Assembly (NCBI GenBank): GCA_002435825.1
Contig: DIVL01000043.1
Coordinates: forward strand, 1 to 17,438
Source: Anaerolineaceae bacterium UBA6133
GTDB taxonomy: Bacteria > Chloroflexota > Anaerolineae > Anaerolineales > Anaerolineaceae
Direction: 5' to 3'
Length of the DNA: 17,438 bases
Shown here: one piece after another, positions 1-7,290 of the stretch
Layout of the letters: every line of letters begins with the position of its first letter
Position numbering within the stretch: position 1 is the stretch's first letter
The notes under the pieces: model-generated
What the model saw: only the letters and a program-made list of their open reading frames with translations
Told to the model about the DNA's origin: nothing
Database searches by the model: none
Made by a program: the position numbers and the translations under genes

Positions 1-180
1 ATCATTACCGCCTTCCAACAGAACAGTTTTGGTGCGGCGCTTGGCGGAATCATCGGCGGTCCAGTGGTGGCTTTTTTAGGCGTGCTGTTGGCAAGGGTCT
101 ACGCCGAGCTGCTGATCGTTGTCTTCCAAATCCACGAAGACCTGGTTGCCATCAGACACAAAATGGTAGATGGGGAATAG
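1..180 (+). CDS. DUF4282-like membrane protein, 3' end only
   Basis: The reading frame is open from base 1 and ends at TAG 178-180, giving the last 59 residues of a protein that starts outside the window. The visible part has a Gly-rich hydrophobic segment (residues about 11-40) that looks like the last membrane helix. It is followed by a short cytoplasmic tail with the pattern ARVYAELLIVVFQIHEDLVAIR split around the membrane edge. This resembles the C-terminal end of DUF4282 proteins, small bacterial membrane proteins of unknown role, where a conserved R-E-L-I-V-F-hE-L pattern closes the domain. Family assignment is from pattern memory only. The gene is on the same strand as the FUSC-like gene but about 340 bases upstream, so a shared transcript is uncertain. 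Confidence 0.6.
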   Translation: MITAFQQNSFGAALGGIIGGPVVAFLGVLLARVYAELLIVVFQIHEDLVAIRHKMVDGE

Positions 181-196
181 TTCGTAAGCATATAAC

Positions 197-228
197 AGCA
201 AGCGCAAAAAGCTTCGCTTCTGCTTTTC
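197..228 (+). terminator. possible weak intrinsic terminator after the DUF4282-like gene
   Basis: The arms AGC-AAGCG (197-204) and CGCTT-CT-GCT (215-224) can pair with a two-base bulge around a 10-base loop, and TTTT follows at 224-227. It lies 17 bases after the stop codon at 180. The stem is short and imperfect, so this is a tentative call. Confidence 0.35.
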
Positions 229-521
229 CATATTGAGCTCCCTGCATTAATCTTTTAGCGAGTGGTATTTTGGCATCCCTCTTAACAGGGGGTTGGTCAT
301 ATCTAAACGAAAAACAACCGTCTGCTTATGCGAAGTAAGGCGACCATCAAGCGCGCATCCTATCATATTAGTCAAAATAGCCTTCATTCCGGTAAAGGAG
401 CTGCAGTCCTGTTTGTTATTTGCCCAAGAGTGTTCAATATTGACTCACCCGATCGCTCCTGCTCCCCACTTTTTGTTAATCGGTTATCATGGTTACACCA
501 CACAAACATGGGTTGAACACT
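229..521. other. intergenic gap, no gene seen
   Basis: No convincing coding frame is present; the open frames here overlap and lack family resemblance. A five-pair CCCTC/GGGGG hairpin lies near 277-292. A TATCAT hexamer at 485-490 could be the -10 box for the downstream gene if its start is 522 rather than 489, but no good -35 box sits 16-18 bases before it. TTGACT at 440-445 is too far away to pair with it. Confidence 0.4.
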
Positions 522-1136
522 ATGCAAGAAAACTCTGTCTGGCAGCGATTTACCTCATTCCTCATCAGCAATTCTCCCGGCATGCGGGTCATCAAAACCT
601 GCCTCGCCATCACCATCTGTCTCATCATTGAATATTTCCGCGGCACAAGCATGCCTTACCACTCCAGCATCGCCGCGATCGTCTGCATGCAGCCGACCTT
701 GAAATCCACCTTCAAAACCGCTGTGGACCGGACAATTGGCACGCTCATCGCGGGCGTTTACGGCTTCTTGTTTATCACCTTCTTTACGCAACAACTCTAC
801 TTGGAATTCAACTCCCTGAGCTACTTTGCCCTGATCGGGGTCATGACCTTGCCGCTGATGATGTTGATGATTGCGATCAAAAAACAGGGCGGACTTGCCA
901 TCACAGTAGTCGTGTTTTTGATCGTCGTCATTAATGCCGGCGCAACCAATCCCCTGAACTACACCATCGAACGCGTAGTAGGCACCCTGATCGGCATCGG
1001 TATCGCGCTCTTTATCAACTGGCTGCCAATCCTGAATAAGATCGGCAAGCGCTTTGGGCAGGTGGATATTTCGCAGGTTTCTCCTGCTTCCAGCAATTTG
1101 GAAAAAGCCAAACCTGAACTGCCAGAAAAATGTTAG
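522..1136 (+). CDS. FUSC / aromatic acid exporter (ArAE)-like membrane protein
   Basis: This 204-residue integral membrane protein resembles the N-terminal membrane half of the fusaric acid resistance/aromatic acid exporter superfamily (ArAE_1 / DUF939 type). About five to six hydrophobic helices can be seen. The diagnostic pattern is a first helix after GMRVIKT, then MPYHSSIAAIVCMQP, then the conserved R-T-I-G-T-L-I-A-G turn. A second copy of that turn, ERVVGTLIGIGIAL, occurs near residue 155-170. Proteins of this length often lack the soluble C-terminal domain and are annotated as FUSC family. ATG 522 is preferred because the frame upstream to ATG 489 adds 11 low-complexity polar residues and overlaps a -10-like TATCAT; neither start has a clear Shine-Dalgarno site. 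The sirtuin gene starts 10 bases after its stop, suggesting co-transcription. Substrate is unknown. Confidence 0.75.
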   Translation: MQENSVWQRFTSFLISNSPGMRVIKTCLAITICLIIEYFRGTSMPYHSSIAAIVCMQPTLKSTFKTAVDRTIGTLIAGVYGFLFITFFTQQLYLEFNSLSYFALIGVMTLPLMMLMIAIKKQGGLAITVVVFLIVVINAGATNPLNYTIERVVGTLIGIGIALFINWLPILNKIGKRFGQVDISQVSPASSNLEKAKPELPEKC

Positions 1137-1146
1137 CTCGGTCGCG

Positions 1147-1881
1147 GTGAACTCTTTACTTGAAGCCGCACGGGAGCGCCTGAAAACCAGCTGGAAAGTG
1201 ACTTTTTTTGGCGGCGCGGGCGTTTCAACTGCCTCTGGCATTCCAGATTTCCGCAGCGCGACCGGTCTCTACAGTCAGATGACCGGTTCGCGTTACGCAC
1301 CCGAGACGATGCTCAGCCACAATTTCTTCGTGCGCCACCCGGACGAGTTTTACGCTTTTCTTCGCAGTTCACTTTACTATCCCGACGCGAAACCAAACAC
1401 AGCGCATTACATTCTGGCTGATATCGAACAACGGGGAAAACTGAAAGCGGTGATTACACAAAACATCGATGGATTACATCAGCAGGCTGGATCAAAGCTT
1501 GTGCACGAGCTGCACGGAAGCTTGAAGCGTTTTTATTGCATGCGCTGCCGCCATACTTTCCCGGCAGAGCAGGTCTACTCCCGGGAAACGACGCCCCACT
1601 GCGAGGTTTGCGGCGGCCTGGTGCGGCCGGATGTGGTACTCTATGGCGAGCCGCTGGATCCAGACATGCTCACTGCCAGCATCGACGCCATCCGCAAAGC
1701 TGAGTGCCTGATCGTCGGCGGCTCATCTTTGGTGGTCTACCCGGCAGCGGGCTTGTTGGATTACTTCCGCGGGGATTGCCTGATCCTGATCAACCTCGAT
1801 CCGACCCCCTATGACAGCCAGGCACAATTCGTTTTCCATGGCGACATTGGGGAAGTGCTATCGAAAATTTCCTGTGACTGA
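1147..1881 (+). CDS. Sir2-family NAD-dependent protein deacylase (sirtuin)
   Basis: A 244-residue sirtuin that would remove acyl groups from protein lysines using NAD+. The Rossmann NAD-binding signature GAGVSTASGIPDFR is at residues 23-36, the TQNIDGLH motif at 104-111 and the catalytic His at 123 within LHG. A structural zinc site is formed by Cys131, Cys134, Cys152 and Cys155. The GSSLVVYPA loop is at 192-200. All core residues are present, so it should be active. The start is GTG at 1147, which gives the normal bacterial length of about 240 residues. The frame stays open upstream to 1054, inside the FUSC-like gene, but those residues do not look like sirtuin. No strong Shine-Dalgarno site precedes the GTG, so translation may be coupled to the upstream gene 10 bases before. 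Known relatives regulate acetyl-CoA synthetase, but no such partner is in the window. Confidence 0.93.
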   Translation: MNSLLEAARERLKTSWKVTFFGGAGVSTASGIPDFRSATGLYSQMTGSRYAPETMLSHNFFVRHPDEFYAFLRSSLYYPDAKPNTAHYILADIEQRGKLKAVITQNIDGLHQQAGSKLVHELHGSLKRFYCMRCRHTFPAEQVYSRETTPHCEVCGGLVRPDVVLYGEPLDPDMLTASIDAIRKAECLIVGGSSLVVYPAAGLLDYFRGDCLILINLDPTPYDSQAQFVFHGDIGEVLSKISCD

Positions 1882-1970
1882 TCAGCGGAGAAGATCCGCG
1901 TCATCGTGAGCGAAGCGCTTGTGCCCGCGACGCAGAGCATTGCGATTTGCATTGAACCTGTTTAGTGCCC

Positions 1971-2036
1971 GTAGGGCGAGATTGGAAGGACTGCACATAT
2001 TATCATGTTGGAACCTTGGCGTCCTTCCAATCCGCC
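1971..2036 (+). repeat. REP-like element A1 (GTAG head plus bulged hairpin)
   Basis: GTAG at 1971-1974 is followed by a long hairpin. The left arm is GGCG, one unpaired A (1979) and GATTGGAAGGAC ending at 1991. The right arm is GTCCTTCCAATCCGCC at 2021-2036. This makes 16 base pairs with one bulged base and a 29-base loop. A GTAG tetranucleotide followed by a bulged palindrome is the known layout of REP elements recognised by RAYT (TnpA_REP) enzymes. It forms an inverted pair with the element at 2093-2157. Confidence 0.75.
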
Positions 2037-2092
2037 ATCACGCCTTCGATCAACCGGAAAAAACGAGCCTTGCAACCCGGATCACTGTCAAC

Positions 2093-2157
2093 GGCGGATT
2101 GAGGGCACGATACATTTGTCCATCACACTACCCAAGGTGCCCTCAAACTCGCCCTAC
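2093..2157 (-). repeat. REP-like element A2, inverted partner of A1
   Basis: Read on the minus strand it starts with GTAG (2157-2154) and the same GGCGAG foot as A1, then TTTGAGGGCAC. The other arm, GTGCCCTCAATCCGCC on the minus strand, occupies 2108-2093. About 14 pairs form around a small internal loop, with a 28-base apical loop. The foot and the CCGCC end match A1, while the distal stem differs from A1 with pairing kept. Confidence 0.75.
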
Positions 2158-2289
2158 GATAAACTGTGCCCACAAAGCAGGGTATAGTTGTCTGCCTCAA
2201 TATCGTCATTGCGATACAAAGTTAGAAAACCTATGCAAAAAATTCTGGCAATGAACTAATACCAGGAGCTAGACCTATTGAATTCAGAC

Positions 2290-2362
2290 GTAGGGGCGAA
2301 GCATTTCAAAACAAAAAGCAATGCAATTTTCAAACCATCAACAAAAAATGCTTCGCCCCTAC
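2290..2362. repeat. GTAGGGGCGAAGCATTT perfect inverted repeat (element B)
   Basis: The 17-base arm at 2290-2306 is perfectly complementary to 2346-2362, with a 39-base A-rich loop. Both ends carry GTAG facing outward, so it looks like two REP-like heads joined into a single large palindrome. Degenerate copies of the same arm occur at 16811-16826 and 17272-17287. It lies between two converging genes, where it could also weaken read-through on either strand, but it lacks T-runs. Confidence 0.85.
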
Positions 2363-2465
2363 CGGTGATCTCAACAAGGATAATGAACAAGAACGACAAT
2401 TGCAAACTACTGCTCCCCATCGGTACCCTCTGGGACTCGCATTGACCAAATTATTCAAATTGAGG

Positions 2466-3146
2466 TTATTTAAGGTGGTTCTTCCCCTTTTCCCAAATCT
2501 GATCAAACATCTCTGTGGTCAGGCGTCCGGTTTGCGTATTTTGCAGGCTGGGGTGATAGGAGCAGAGGATCCACGGCTGCCCAGGAAGTGTTTCATAGAA
2601 GCGGTCATGCCCAAAGGGAAATTGCTTTTTGGGCAAATCAGCAAAATCCGGTAAGGTTAGCAATCCATCCAGGGCGATCTTTCCCAGAACTACCACCCCC
2701 TGCAGGTGAGTCAACGCCTGCATTTCCTGCGTCAGCCACGGCAGGCAGTTGAGAATTTCTTCCCGGGTGGGCTTATTCGCAGGCGGCGCGCAGCGGCAGA
2801 CCGCCGAGATAAAGACATCCTTCAAAACCATCCCATCCGTAATCGCTGTTGCTTCTGGCTGACTGGCAAGACCTGCCCGATAAAGTGCGGGATAGAGGAA
2901 ATTCCCCGAGCCGTCGCCTGTGAACATCCTGCCAGTGCGGTTTGATCCATGCGCTCCCGGTGCCAGACCCAAAATCAGGATTCTCGCCTCGGAGTCGCCA
3001 AACCCGGGGACTGGCTTGCCCCAGTAATCCTGATCGCGGTAGGCTTTCCGCTTCACACGGGCAACCTCCTCACGCCACTCTACCAGCCGGGGACATTTAC
3101 GACAGGAGATCACTTCTTGCTCAATATTCTCCAGTGTTTTTTCCAT
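2466..3146 (-). CDS. uracil-DNA glycosylase, family 5 (UDGb type)
   Basis: A 226-residue enzyme that would excise uracil, and in this family also other deaminated bases, from DNA as the first step of base excision repair. The motif GLAPGAHGSN (residues 60-69), followed by RTGRMFTGDGSG, and the HPSLQNTQTGRL motif near 198-209 are characteristic of family 5 rather than family 4. Cys15 and Cys18 (CRKC) with Cys117 or Cys119 and Cys134 fit the four ligands of the 4Fe-4S cluster. As in family 5, the first motif lacks the acidic or Asn water-activating residue of other families. ATG 3146 is chosen over the in-frame TTG at 3152; only a weak GGAA precedes it. The gene lies after the eno terminator, so it probably has its own promoter, which I could not place convincingly. 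Confidence 0.9.
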   Translation of the reverse strand: MEKTLENIEQEVISCRKCPRLVEWREEVARVKRKAYRDQDYWGKPVPGFGDSEARILILGLAPGAHGSNRTGRMFTGDGSGNFLYPALYRAGLASQPEATAITDGMVLKDVFISAVCRCAPPANKPTREEILNCLPWLTQEMQALTHLQGVVVLGKIALDGLLTLPDFADLPKKQFPFGHDRFYETLPGQPWILCSYHPSLQNTQTGRLTTEMFDQIWEKGKNHLK

Positions 3147-3188
3147 TTCCAAAGTTTACCAGACAGAACCCTGGATAAGATTGTGAAG

Positions 3189-3221
3189 TTAAAAAAGCAT
3201 CCCCTCACGAAGAGGGGATGC
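3189..3221 (-). terminator. intrinsic terminator after eno
   Basis: The perfect 10-bp stem GCATCCCCTC/GAGGGGATGC (3197-3206 and 3212-3221) has a five-base loop. On the minus strand it is followed directly by six T (3196-3191). It begins 18 bases after the eno stop codon. This is a textbook rho-independent terminator for the pyrG-eno transcript. Confidence 0.93.
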
Positions 3222-3238
3222 AAACTGCAAAAGGAAAT

Positions 3239-4534
3239 TTAGAGTTTGATCGCCAGGGCGTCCCAGCCGGCATACTGAGCTGTCAGGTCCAGTTCCTGTT
3301 CAATCCGTAGCAGCTGGTTGTATTTTGCCACGCGGTCAGAGCGTGCAGGAGCACCAGTCTTGATCTGACCCATGTTCATCGCCACCGCCAGGTGAGCGAT
3401 GGTGCTATCTTCCGTTTCACCGGAGCGATGCGAGCAGACTGCGCGCCAGCCATTGTTTTGAACCATGCTGACGGCTTTCATCGTCTCGGTCAGAGATCCT
3501 ATTTGGTTGACCTTGACCAGCAGCGAGTTGCAGGCCTTTTCTTCGATCGCGCGTGCCACCCGCTCGGGATTGGTCACAAGCAGATCATCACCCACAATTT
3601 GCAGGCGATGCCCGTTGAGGGCAGTGAAATTCTTCCAGCCTTCCCAGTCATCCTGGGCGAAACCGTCTTCAATCGAGACGATCGGGTACTGGTTGATCCA
3701 ATTGGTCCAGAATTCGACCATCTGGTCAGAGGTCAGCTTGCGACCTTCTTTGCGCAGGTTATAGAGCTTGGATTCTTCCTCATAGAACTCAGAAGCCGCA
3801 GGATCAAGAGCAATAGCCACGTCTGTACCAGCTTTGTAGCCCGCTTTTTCGATAGCCTGCAGGATGAGTTCCACTGCTTCATTGTTGGCGCTCAGCGCGG
3901 GTGCAAACCCGCCTTCATCTCCAACCAGGGTGGTGTAGCCTTTGCTTTTGAGCACAGTCTTGAGCGAGGCATAGATTTCTGCGCCCCATCGCAGACCTTC
4001 AGCAAAGCTTGGCGCGCCTAAGGGCATCACCATGAATTCCTGGGCGTCGGTTGACTGCCAGCCGGTATGCGCCCCGCCGTTTAGGATGTTCATCATCGGC
4101 ACAGGCAGAACGTGGGCATAAACACCACCGAGGTAGCGATAGAGAGGCAGTCCCAACGATGCTGCAGCTGCTTTCGCGATTGCCAGGCTGGTGCCCAGGA
4201 TGGCATTGGCGCCAAAGTTGGCTTTGTTGGGAGTGCCATCGAGCTCAAGCAACAGTTCGTCGATGGCCTTCTGTTCGAGTGCGTCCACGCCGAGCAGCTC
4301 ATCAGCGATTTCGTTATTCACGTTTTCAACAGCTTTGAGCACGCCCTTGCCGTTGTAACGAGCCTTGTCGCCATCGCGCAGTTCAAGCGCCTCGTGCACG
4401 CCGGTTGAAGCACCAGAGGGCACAGCTGCCCGCCCAAAACTGCCGTCAGCCAGGATGACCTCAACTTCCACTGTGGGATTGCCACGGGAATCAAGAATTT
4501 CGATTGCATTGATGTATTCAATAATTGTGTCCAT
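3239..4534 (-). CDS. eno: enolase (phosphopyruvate hydratase)
   Basis: A 431-residue, full-length enolase that converts 2-phosphoglycerate to phosphoenolpyruvate in glycolysis, in the cytoplasm as a dimer or octamer. Key residues are visible: Glu207 in GDEGGFAP; Mg ligands Asp244, Glu289 and Asp316; catalytic Lys341 in LLVKVNQIGS; and the SHRSGETED loop near 368-376. The N-terminal lid carries the family SRGNPTVEVEV and SGASTGVHEA segments. The start ATG at 4534 has an AAGGAAGG Shine-Dalgarno site six bases upstream. Another ATG five bases earlier is followed at once by TAA (ATGTAATG), so it makes only a start-stop pair. The gene follows pyrG by 50 bases with no terminator between, so the two are likely co-transcribed. 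Confidence 0.98.
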   Translation of the reverse strand: MDTIIEYINAIEILDSRGNPTVEVEVILADGSFGRAAVPSGASTGVHEALELRDGDKARYNGKGVLKAVENVNNEIADELLGVDALEQKAIDELLLELDGTPNKANFGANAILGTSLAIAKAAAASLGLPLYRYLGGVYAHVLPVPMMNILNGGAHTGWQSTDAQEFMVMPLGAPSFAEGLRWGAEIYASLKTVLKSKGYTTLVGDEGGFAPALSANNEAVELILQAIEKAGYKAGTDVAIALDPAASEFYEEESKLYNLRKEGRKLTSDQMVEFWTNWINQYPIVSIEDGFAQDDWEGWKNFTALNGHRLQIVGDDLLVTNPERVARAIEEKACNSLLVKVNQIGSLTETMKAVSMVQNNGWRAVCSHRSGETEDSTIAHLAVAMNMGQIKTGAPARSDRVAKYNQLLRIEQELDLTAQYAGWDALAIKL

Positions 4535-4584
4535 TACATACCTTCCTTTAGGGTTATTTTTTATAAGTATAGCCTATTGCTACG

Positions 4585-6228
4585 TTAATTCGAAAAATCA
4601 AGGTTCACCTTTTTGTCCGATAAGCCGGCTTTTCTGCATGCCGCTTCGATCAATCCGAGGAAAAGCGGGTGAGCCCGATTTGGGCGTGATAAAAGCTCAG
4701 GATGAAATTGAGAACCCATCATATAAGGATGATCCTGCAGCTCAGCCATCTCCACCAACACGCCGTCCGGAGACAGCCCCGAGAAGACCATGCCGTGGTC
4801 TTCAAACTTTTCACGATAGGCGTTGTTGACTTCGTAGCGGTGGCGGTGGCGTTCCTGGATTACATCCGCCTGGAACAGAGCCTGAGCCTTGGTGTCGGGC
4901 TTGATGTGGCAGGGGTAAAGACCCAGGCGCATTGTGCCGCCCAGTTGGTCCAGCCCGCGCTGCTCAAGCATCAGGTCAATCACCGGGTCGGGCGTGAGCT
5001 TGTCAAATTCGGAAGAATCAGCCTCTTTCAAACCCAGAACATTTCGGGCGAATTCGATCATCATCACTTGCAAACCCAGGCAGAGTCCCAGGTAGGGGAT
5101 CTTGTTCTCCCGCGCATACTGCGCCGCCAGCACTTTTCCTTCAACACCGCGGCTGCCAAATCCGCCGGGAACGAGGATGGCATCCAGTCCGGAAAGTAAA
5201 TCCTGCCCATTATTCTTTTCAACATCTGTTGAGGAAATCCACTGCAGATCCACATCTACTCCGTAATAAAGGGCGGCGTGGTTGAGGGCTTCCCTGACGC
5301 TCAAGTAAGCGTCATGCAGTTCAACATACTTGCCCACCAACCCAACTTTGACACTTGGCTTCCGGCGTTTGAGTTCTGCTACCATCGTTTTCCAACCCTG
5401 AAGCTTGGGAGGATGTTTGGGCTCTAATTTCAAGCGTTCCAAGAGGATATCAGCAACATGCGCCTGTTCAAGGATCAAGGGAATTTCGTATAGGAGGTCG
5501 GCTGTCACCAGGGGGATTACGGCTTCTTCGCGGACATCACAAAACTGGGCAATCTTGTGTGAGAGCTCTTTCTCAAACGGAAAATCACCGCGGGCAATGA
5601 TCATGTCAGGTAGGATGCCAATCGAGCGCAATTCACGGACTGAATGCTGAGTGGGTTTGGTTTTGGTTTCGTTGGTGGCTCGCAAGTAAGGAAGCCAGGT
5701 GATGTGTACAAAAGCTGTGTTTTCCCGACCGCGATCGTTTCTCAATTCACGGATGGCTTCAAGGAAAGGCTGACCTTCAATATCGCCAACCGTCCCGCCA
5801 ACTTCGATAAGCGCGATGTCAGCCTCGGTCGAACGCGTTAGCAAGTCCACCCGCCGTTTGATCTCGTTGGTGATGTGTGGGATGACCTGAATGGTGCCGC
5901 CGAGGTAATCCCCGCGCCGCTCGCGATTGATCACTTCTTCGTAGACCTGACCCGCCGTAACCGTGCTGGACCTTTTTAGATGAAGGTCGCAGAATCGCTC
6001 ATAGTGCCCCAGATCCAGATCAGTTTCTGAGCCATCATCCAAAACGAAAACTTCACCGTGCTGATAAGGGCTAAGCGTGCCTGGATCAACATTGAGGTAT
6101 GGGTCGAGTTTCTGGATCGTGATATCAAACCCCCGGGCTTTGAGCAGCCTTCCGACTGACGCGGCAGTCACTCCCTTACCCACAGAGGAGATTACACCGC
6201 CGGTGAAGAATATCAACTTTGTTGCCAT
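4585..6228 (-). CDS. pyrG: CTP synthase (glutamine-hydrolysing)
   Basis: A 547-residue CTP synthase that makes CTP from UTP, ATP and glutamine, forming tetramers in the cytoplasm. The N-terminal synthetase domain opens with the P-loop-like FFTGGVISSVGKG, followed by QKLDPYLNVDPGT and YQHGEVFVLDDG. The C-terminal class I glutamine amidotransferase domain runs from about residue 295. It has the PGGFGSRG oxyanion strand near 354, the nucleophile Cys383 in LGLCLGLQ and the SQFHPE His-Glu pair near the end. Length is normal for the family. The start ATG 6228 has a strong AAAGGAGG site six bases upstream. An intrinsic-terminator hairpin lies only 35 bases before the start codon, so expression probably depends on read-through or attenuation. 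Confidence 0.98.
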   Translation of the reverse strand: MATKLIFFTGGVISSVGKGVTAASVGRLLKARGFDITIQKLDPYLNVDPGTLSPYQHGEVFVLDDGSETDLDLGHYERFCDLHLKRSSTVTAGQVYEEVINRERRGDYLGGTIQVIPHITNEIKRRVDLLTRSTEADIALIEVGGTVGDIEGQPFLEAIRELRNDRGRENTAFVHITWLPYLRATNETKTKPTQHSVRELRSIGILPDMIIARGDFPFEKELSHKIAQFCDVREEAVIPLVTADLLYEIPLILEQAHVADILLERLKLEPKHPPKLQGWKTMVAELKRRKPSVKVGLVGKYVELHDAYLSVREALNHAALYYGVDVDLQWISSTDVEKNNGQDLLSGLDAILVPGGFGSRGVEGKVLAAQYARENKIPYLGLCLGLQVMMIEFARNVLGLKEADSSEFDKLTPDPVIDLMLEQRGLDQLGGTMRLGLYPCHIKPDTKAQALFQADVIQERHRHRYEVNNAYREKFEDHGMVFSGLSPDGVLVEMAELQDHPYMMGSQFHPELLSRPNRAHPLFLGLIEAACRKAGLSDKKVNLDFSN

Positions 6229-6250
6229 CTAACCTCCTTTTTTATTGCTT

Positions 6251-6295
6251 ATCATAAAAATAACGGGGAGGGCTGATTATTCCAGCACCTCCCCG
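6251..6295 (-). terminator. intrinsic terminator between the S1 gene and pyrG, possible pyrG attenuator
   Basis: The arms CGGGGAGG (6264-6271) and CCTCCCCG (6288-6295) pair and extend inward through GCTG/CAGC with one bulged A, around a seven-base loop. On the minus strand the hairpin is followed by TTATTTTTAT. It ends the S1 transcript, but it lies so close to pyrG that it may also act as an attenuator. Which role applies cannot be settled from sequence alone. Confidence 0.85.
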
Positions 6296-6340
6296 GCTTG
6301 CTTCTTTTAGACTACACGCAGTCGCCTTGCGTCGCGCATC

Positions 6341-7126
6341 TTAATTCTTGTCATTTATCTTGTTTTGCATCGTTCTTTCGAAGATTTCGTCCGCTTCACT
6401 GCTGAAAGATTTGGATTTCTTTACACGACTTTCGATCTCAGGCAAGCGCTGTTCGGCTTTATCCATAGCTCTGCGGAGTGCGATTTCCATATAAGTAGGA
6501 TCAGGGATCACTTCCTCGGCTGGCTCTTCTACAAACGCATGCTTGTTACCTTTACCCTTGCGCCCAGAGCGCTTTGGTTCCGGCATGGATTCTTCAGGTC
6601 CTTCCAACAGAGCCTTGATACTGAGTTTGATCTGTTTCTTGCGGCGGTCCACTTCGAGAACCTTCACATCAAACTCATCGCCCACTTTGACAACCTCGTT
6701 TGGAGTGCGCACGTAGTTGTGTGAGAGTTCGCTGACATGAATCAAACCGGGGCGCTCGGCACCAATTTCCACGAAGGCACCAAATGATTCCAGGCGCAAA
6801 ACTTTTCCGTGGACCACCATGTCTGGCGCCAGTTCGCGCCACTCATAAGCCAGAGGCTCGCGCATGGTCAGCTCGATGTGGTCCTTCAGGACGCGACGAA
6901 CCCAGACTGTGACAATATCATCTACCTTGATCACGTCTTCAAGTGATTTCAAAACAGCGTCAGGATTCTTGGAATCGATAACCTGAGAAATATGCAGGAA
7001 TGCCGGCAGTTGATTGTTGATATCAATCAAAGCGCCTTGCAATGAGGTCTTTAAGACCTTCCCTTCGAATTTATCTTTAGGCTTTACGTTTGTATCTTCT
7101 TTTTTATTTTCGACGGGGGCATCCAT
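6341..7126 (-). CDS. S1 RNA-binding domain protein (two S1 domains)
   Basis: A 261-residue protein with two S1-type OB folds, expected to bind RNA and perhaps mRNA at the ribosome. Domain 1 spans about residues 19-88 and is more divergent. Domain 2 spans about 102-173 and is canonical, with VHGKVLRLESFGAFVEIG, GLIHVSELS and VGDEFDVKVLEVD. The C-terminal third is charged, with a basic GRKGKGNK patch near 188-195 and probably coiled or disordered segments. It is much shorter than ribosomal protein bS1, which has four to six domains, so rpsA is not a safe name. ATG 7126 has GGAG eight bases upstream. The frame stays open 66 bases further upstream, but that stretch has no plausible ribosome site. 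A terminator follows the stop. Confidence 0.85.
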   Translation of the reverse strand: MDAPVENKKEDTNVKPKDKFEGKVLKTSLQGALIDINNQLPAFLHISQVIDSKNPDAVLKSLEDVIKVDDIVTVWVRRVLKDHIELTMREPLAYEWRELAPDMVVHGKVLRLESFGAFVEIGAERPGLIHVSELSHNYVRTPNEVVKVGDEFDVKVLEVDRRKKQIKLSIKALLEGPEESMPEPKRSGRKGKGNKHAFVEEPAEEVIPDPTYMEIALRRAMDKAEQRLPEIESRVKKSKSFSSEADEIFERTMQNKINDKN

Positions 7127-7290
7127 AATCAATTTCTCCAAGGTTAAATGTTCACAGCAGATTAGTATACTCCTTCGGCGTGAAAGAGTCAATTATTCTC
7201 GCATTTTGATTCCAGTTGTATTTTTTTCTAAATATCGCTGTAGAAAAGCACTTGATTCACTTCTGCTTACTACAAACCTCTCGTTGAACT

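Larger units (their letters stand above)
1882..2465. other. convergent intergenic gap filled with palindromic repeats
   Basis: This 584-base gap lies between the sirtuin (+) and the glycosylase (-), which converge. It holds a small GCGGA/TCCGC hairpin at 1885-1899, the GTAG-headed palindrome pair at 1971-2157 and a 17-bp perfect inverted repeat at 2290-2362. Short open frames crossing these repeats have no coding character. Confidence 0.75.

Noticed and set aside
555..1241. Long minus-strand frame opposite the FUSC-like gene, and similar long antisense frames at 3392-4021 and 7913-8455
   Set aside because: They are antisense to well-recognised genes and have composition typical of shadow frames, with no domain signature.
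1919..2254. Open frame of about 110 codons in the gap after the sirtuin gene, with another inside it
   Set aside because: It runs through both arms of palindromes A1 and A2, has no ribosome site or family resemblance, and its composition is explained by the repeats.
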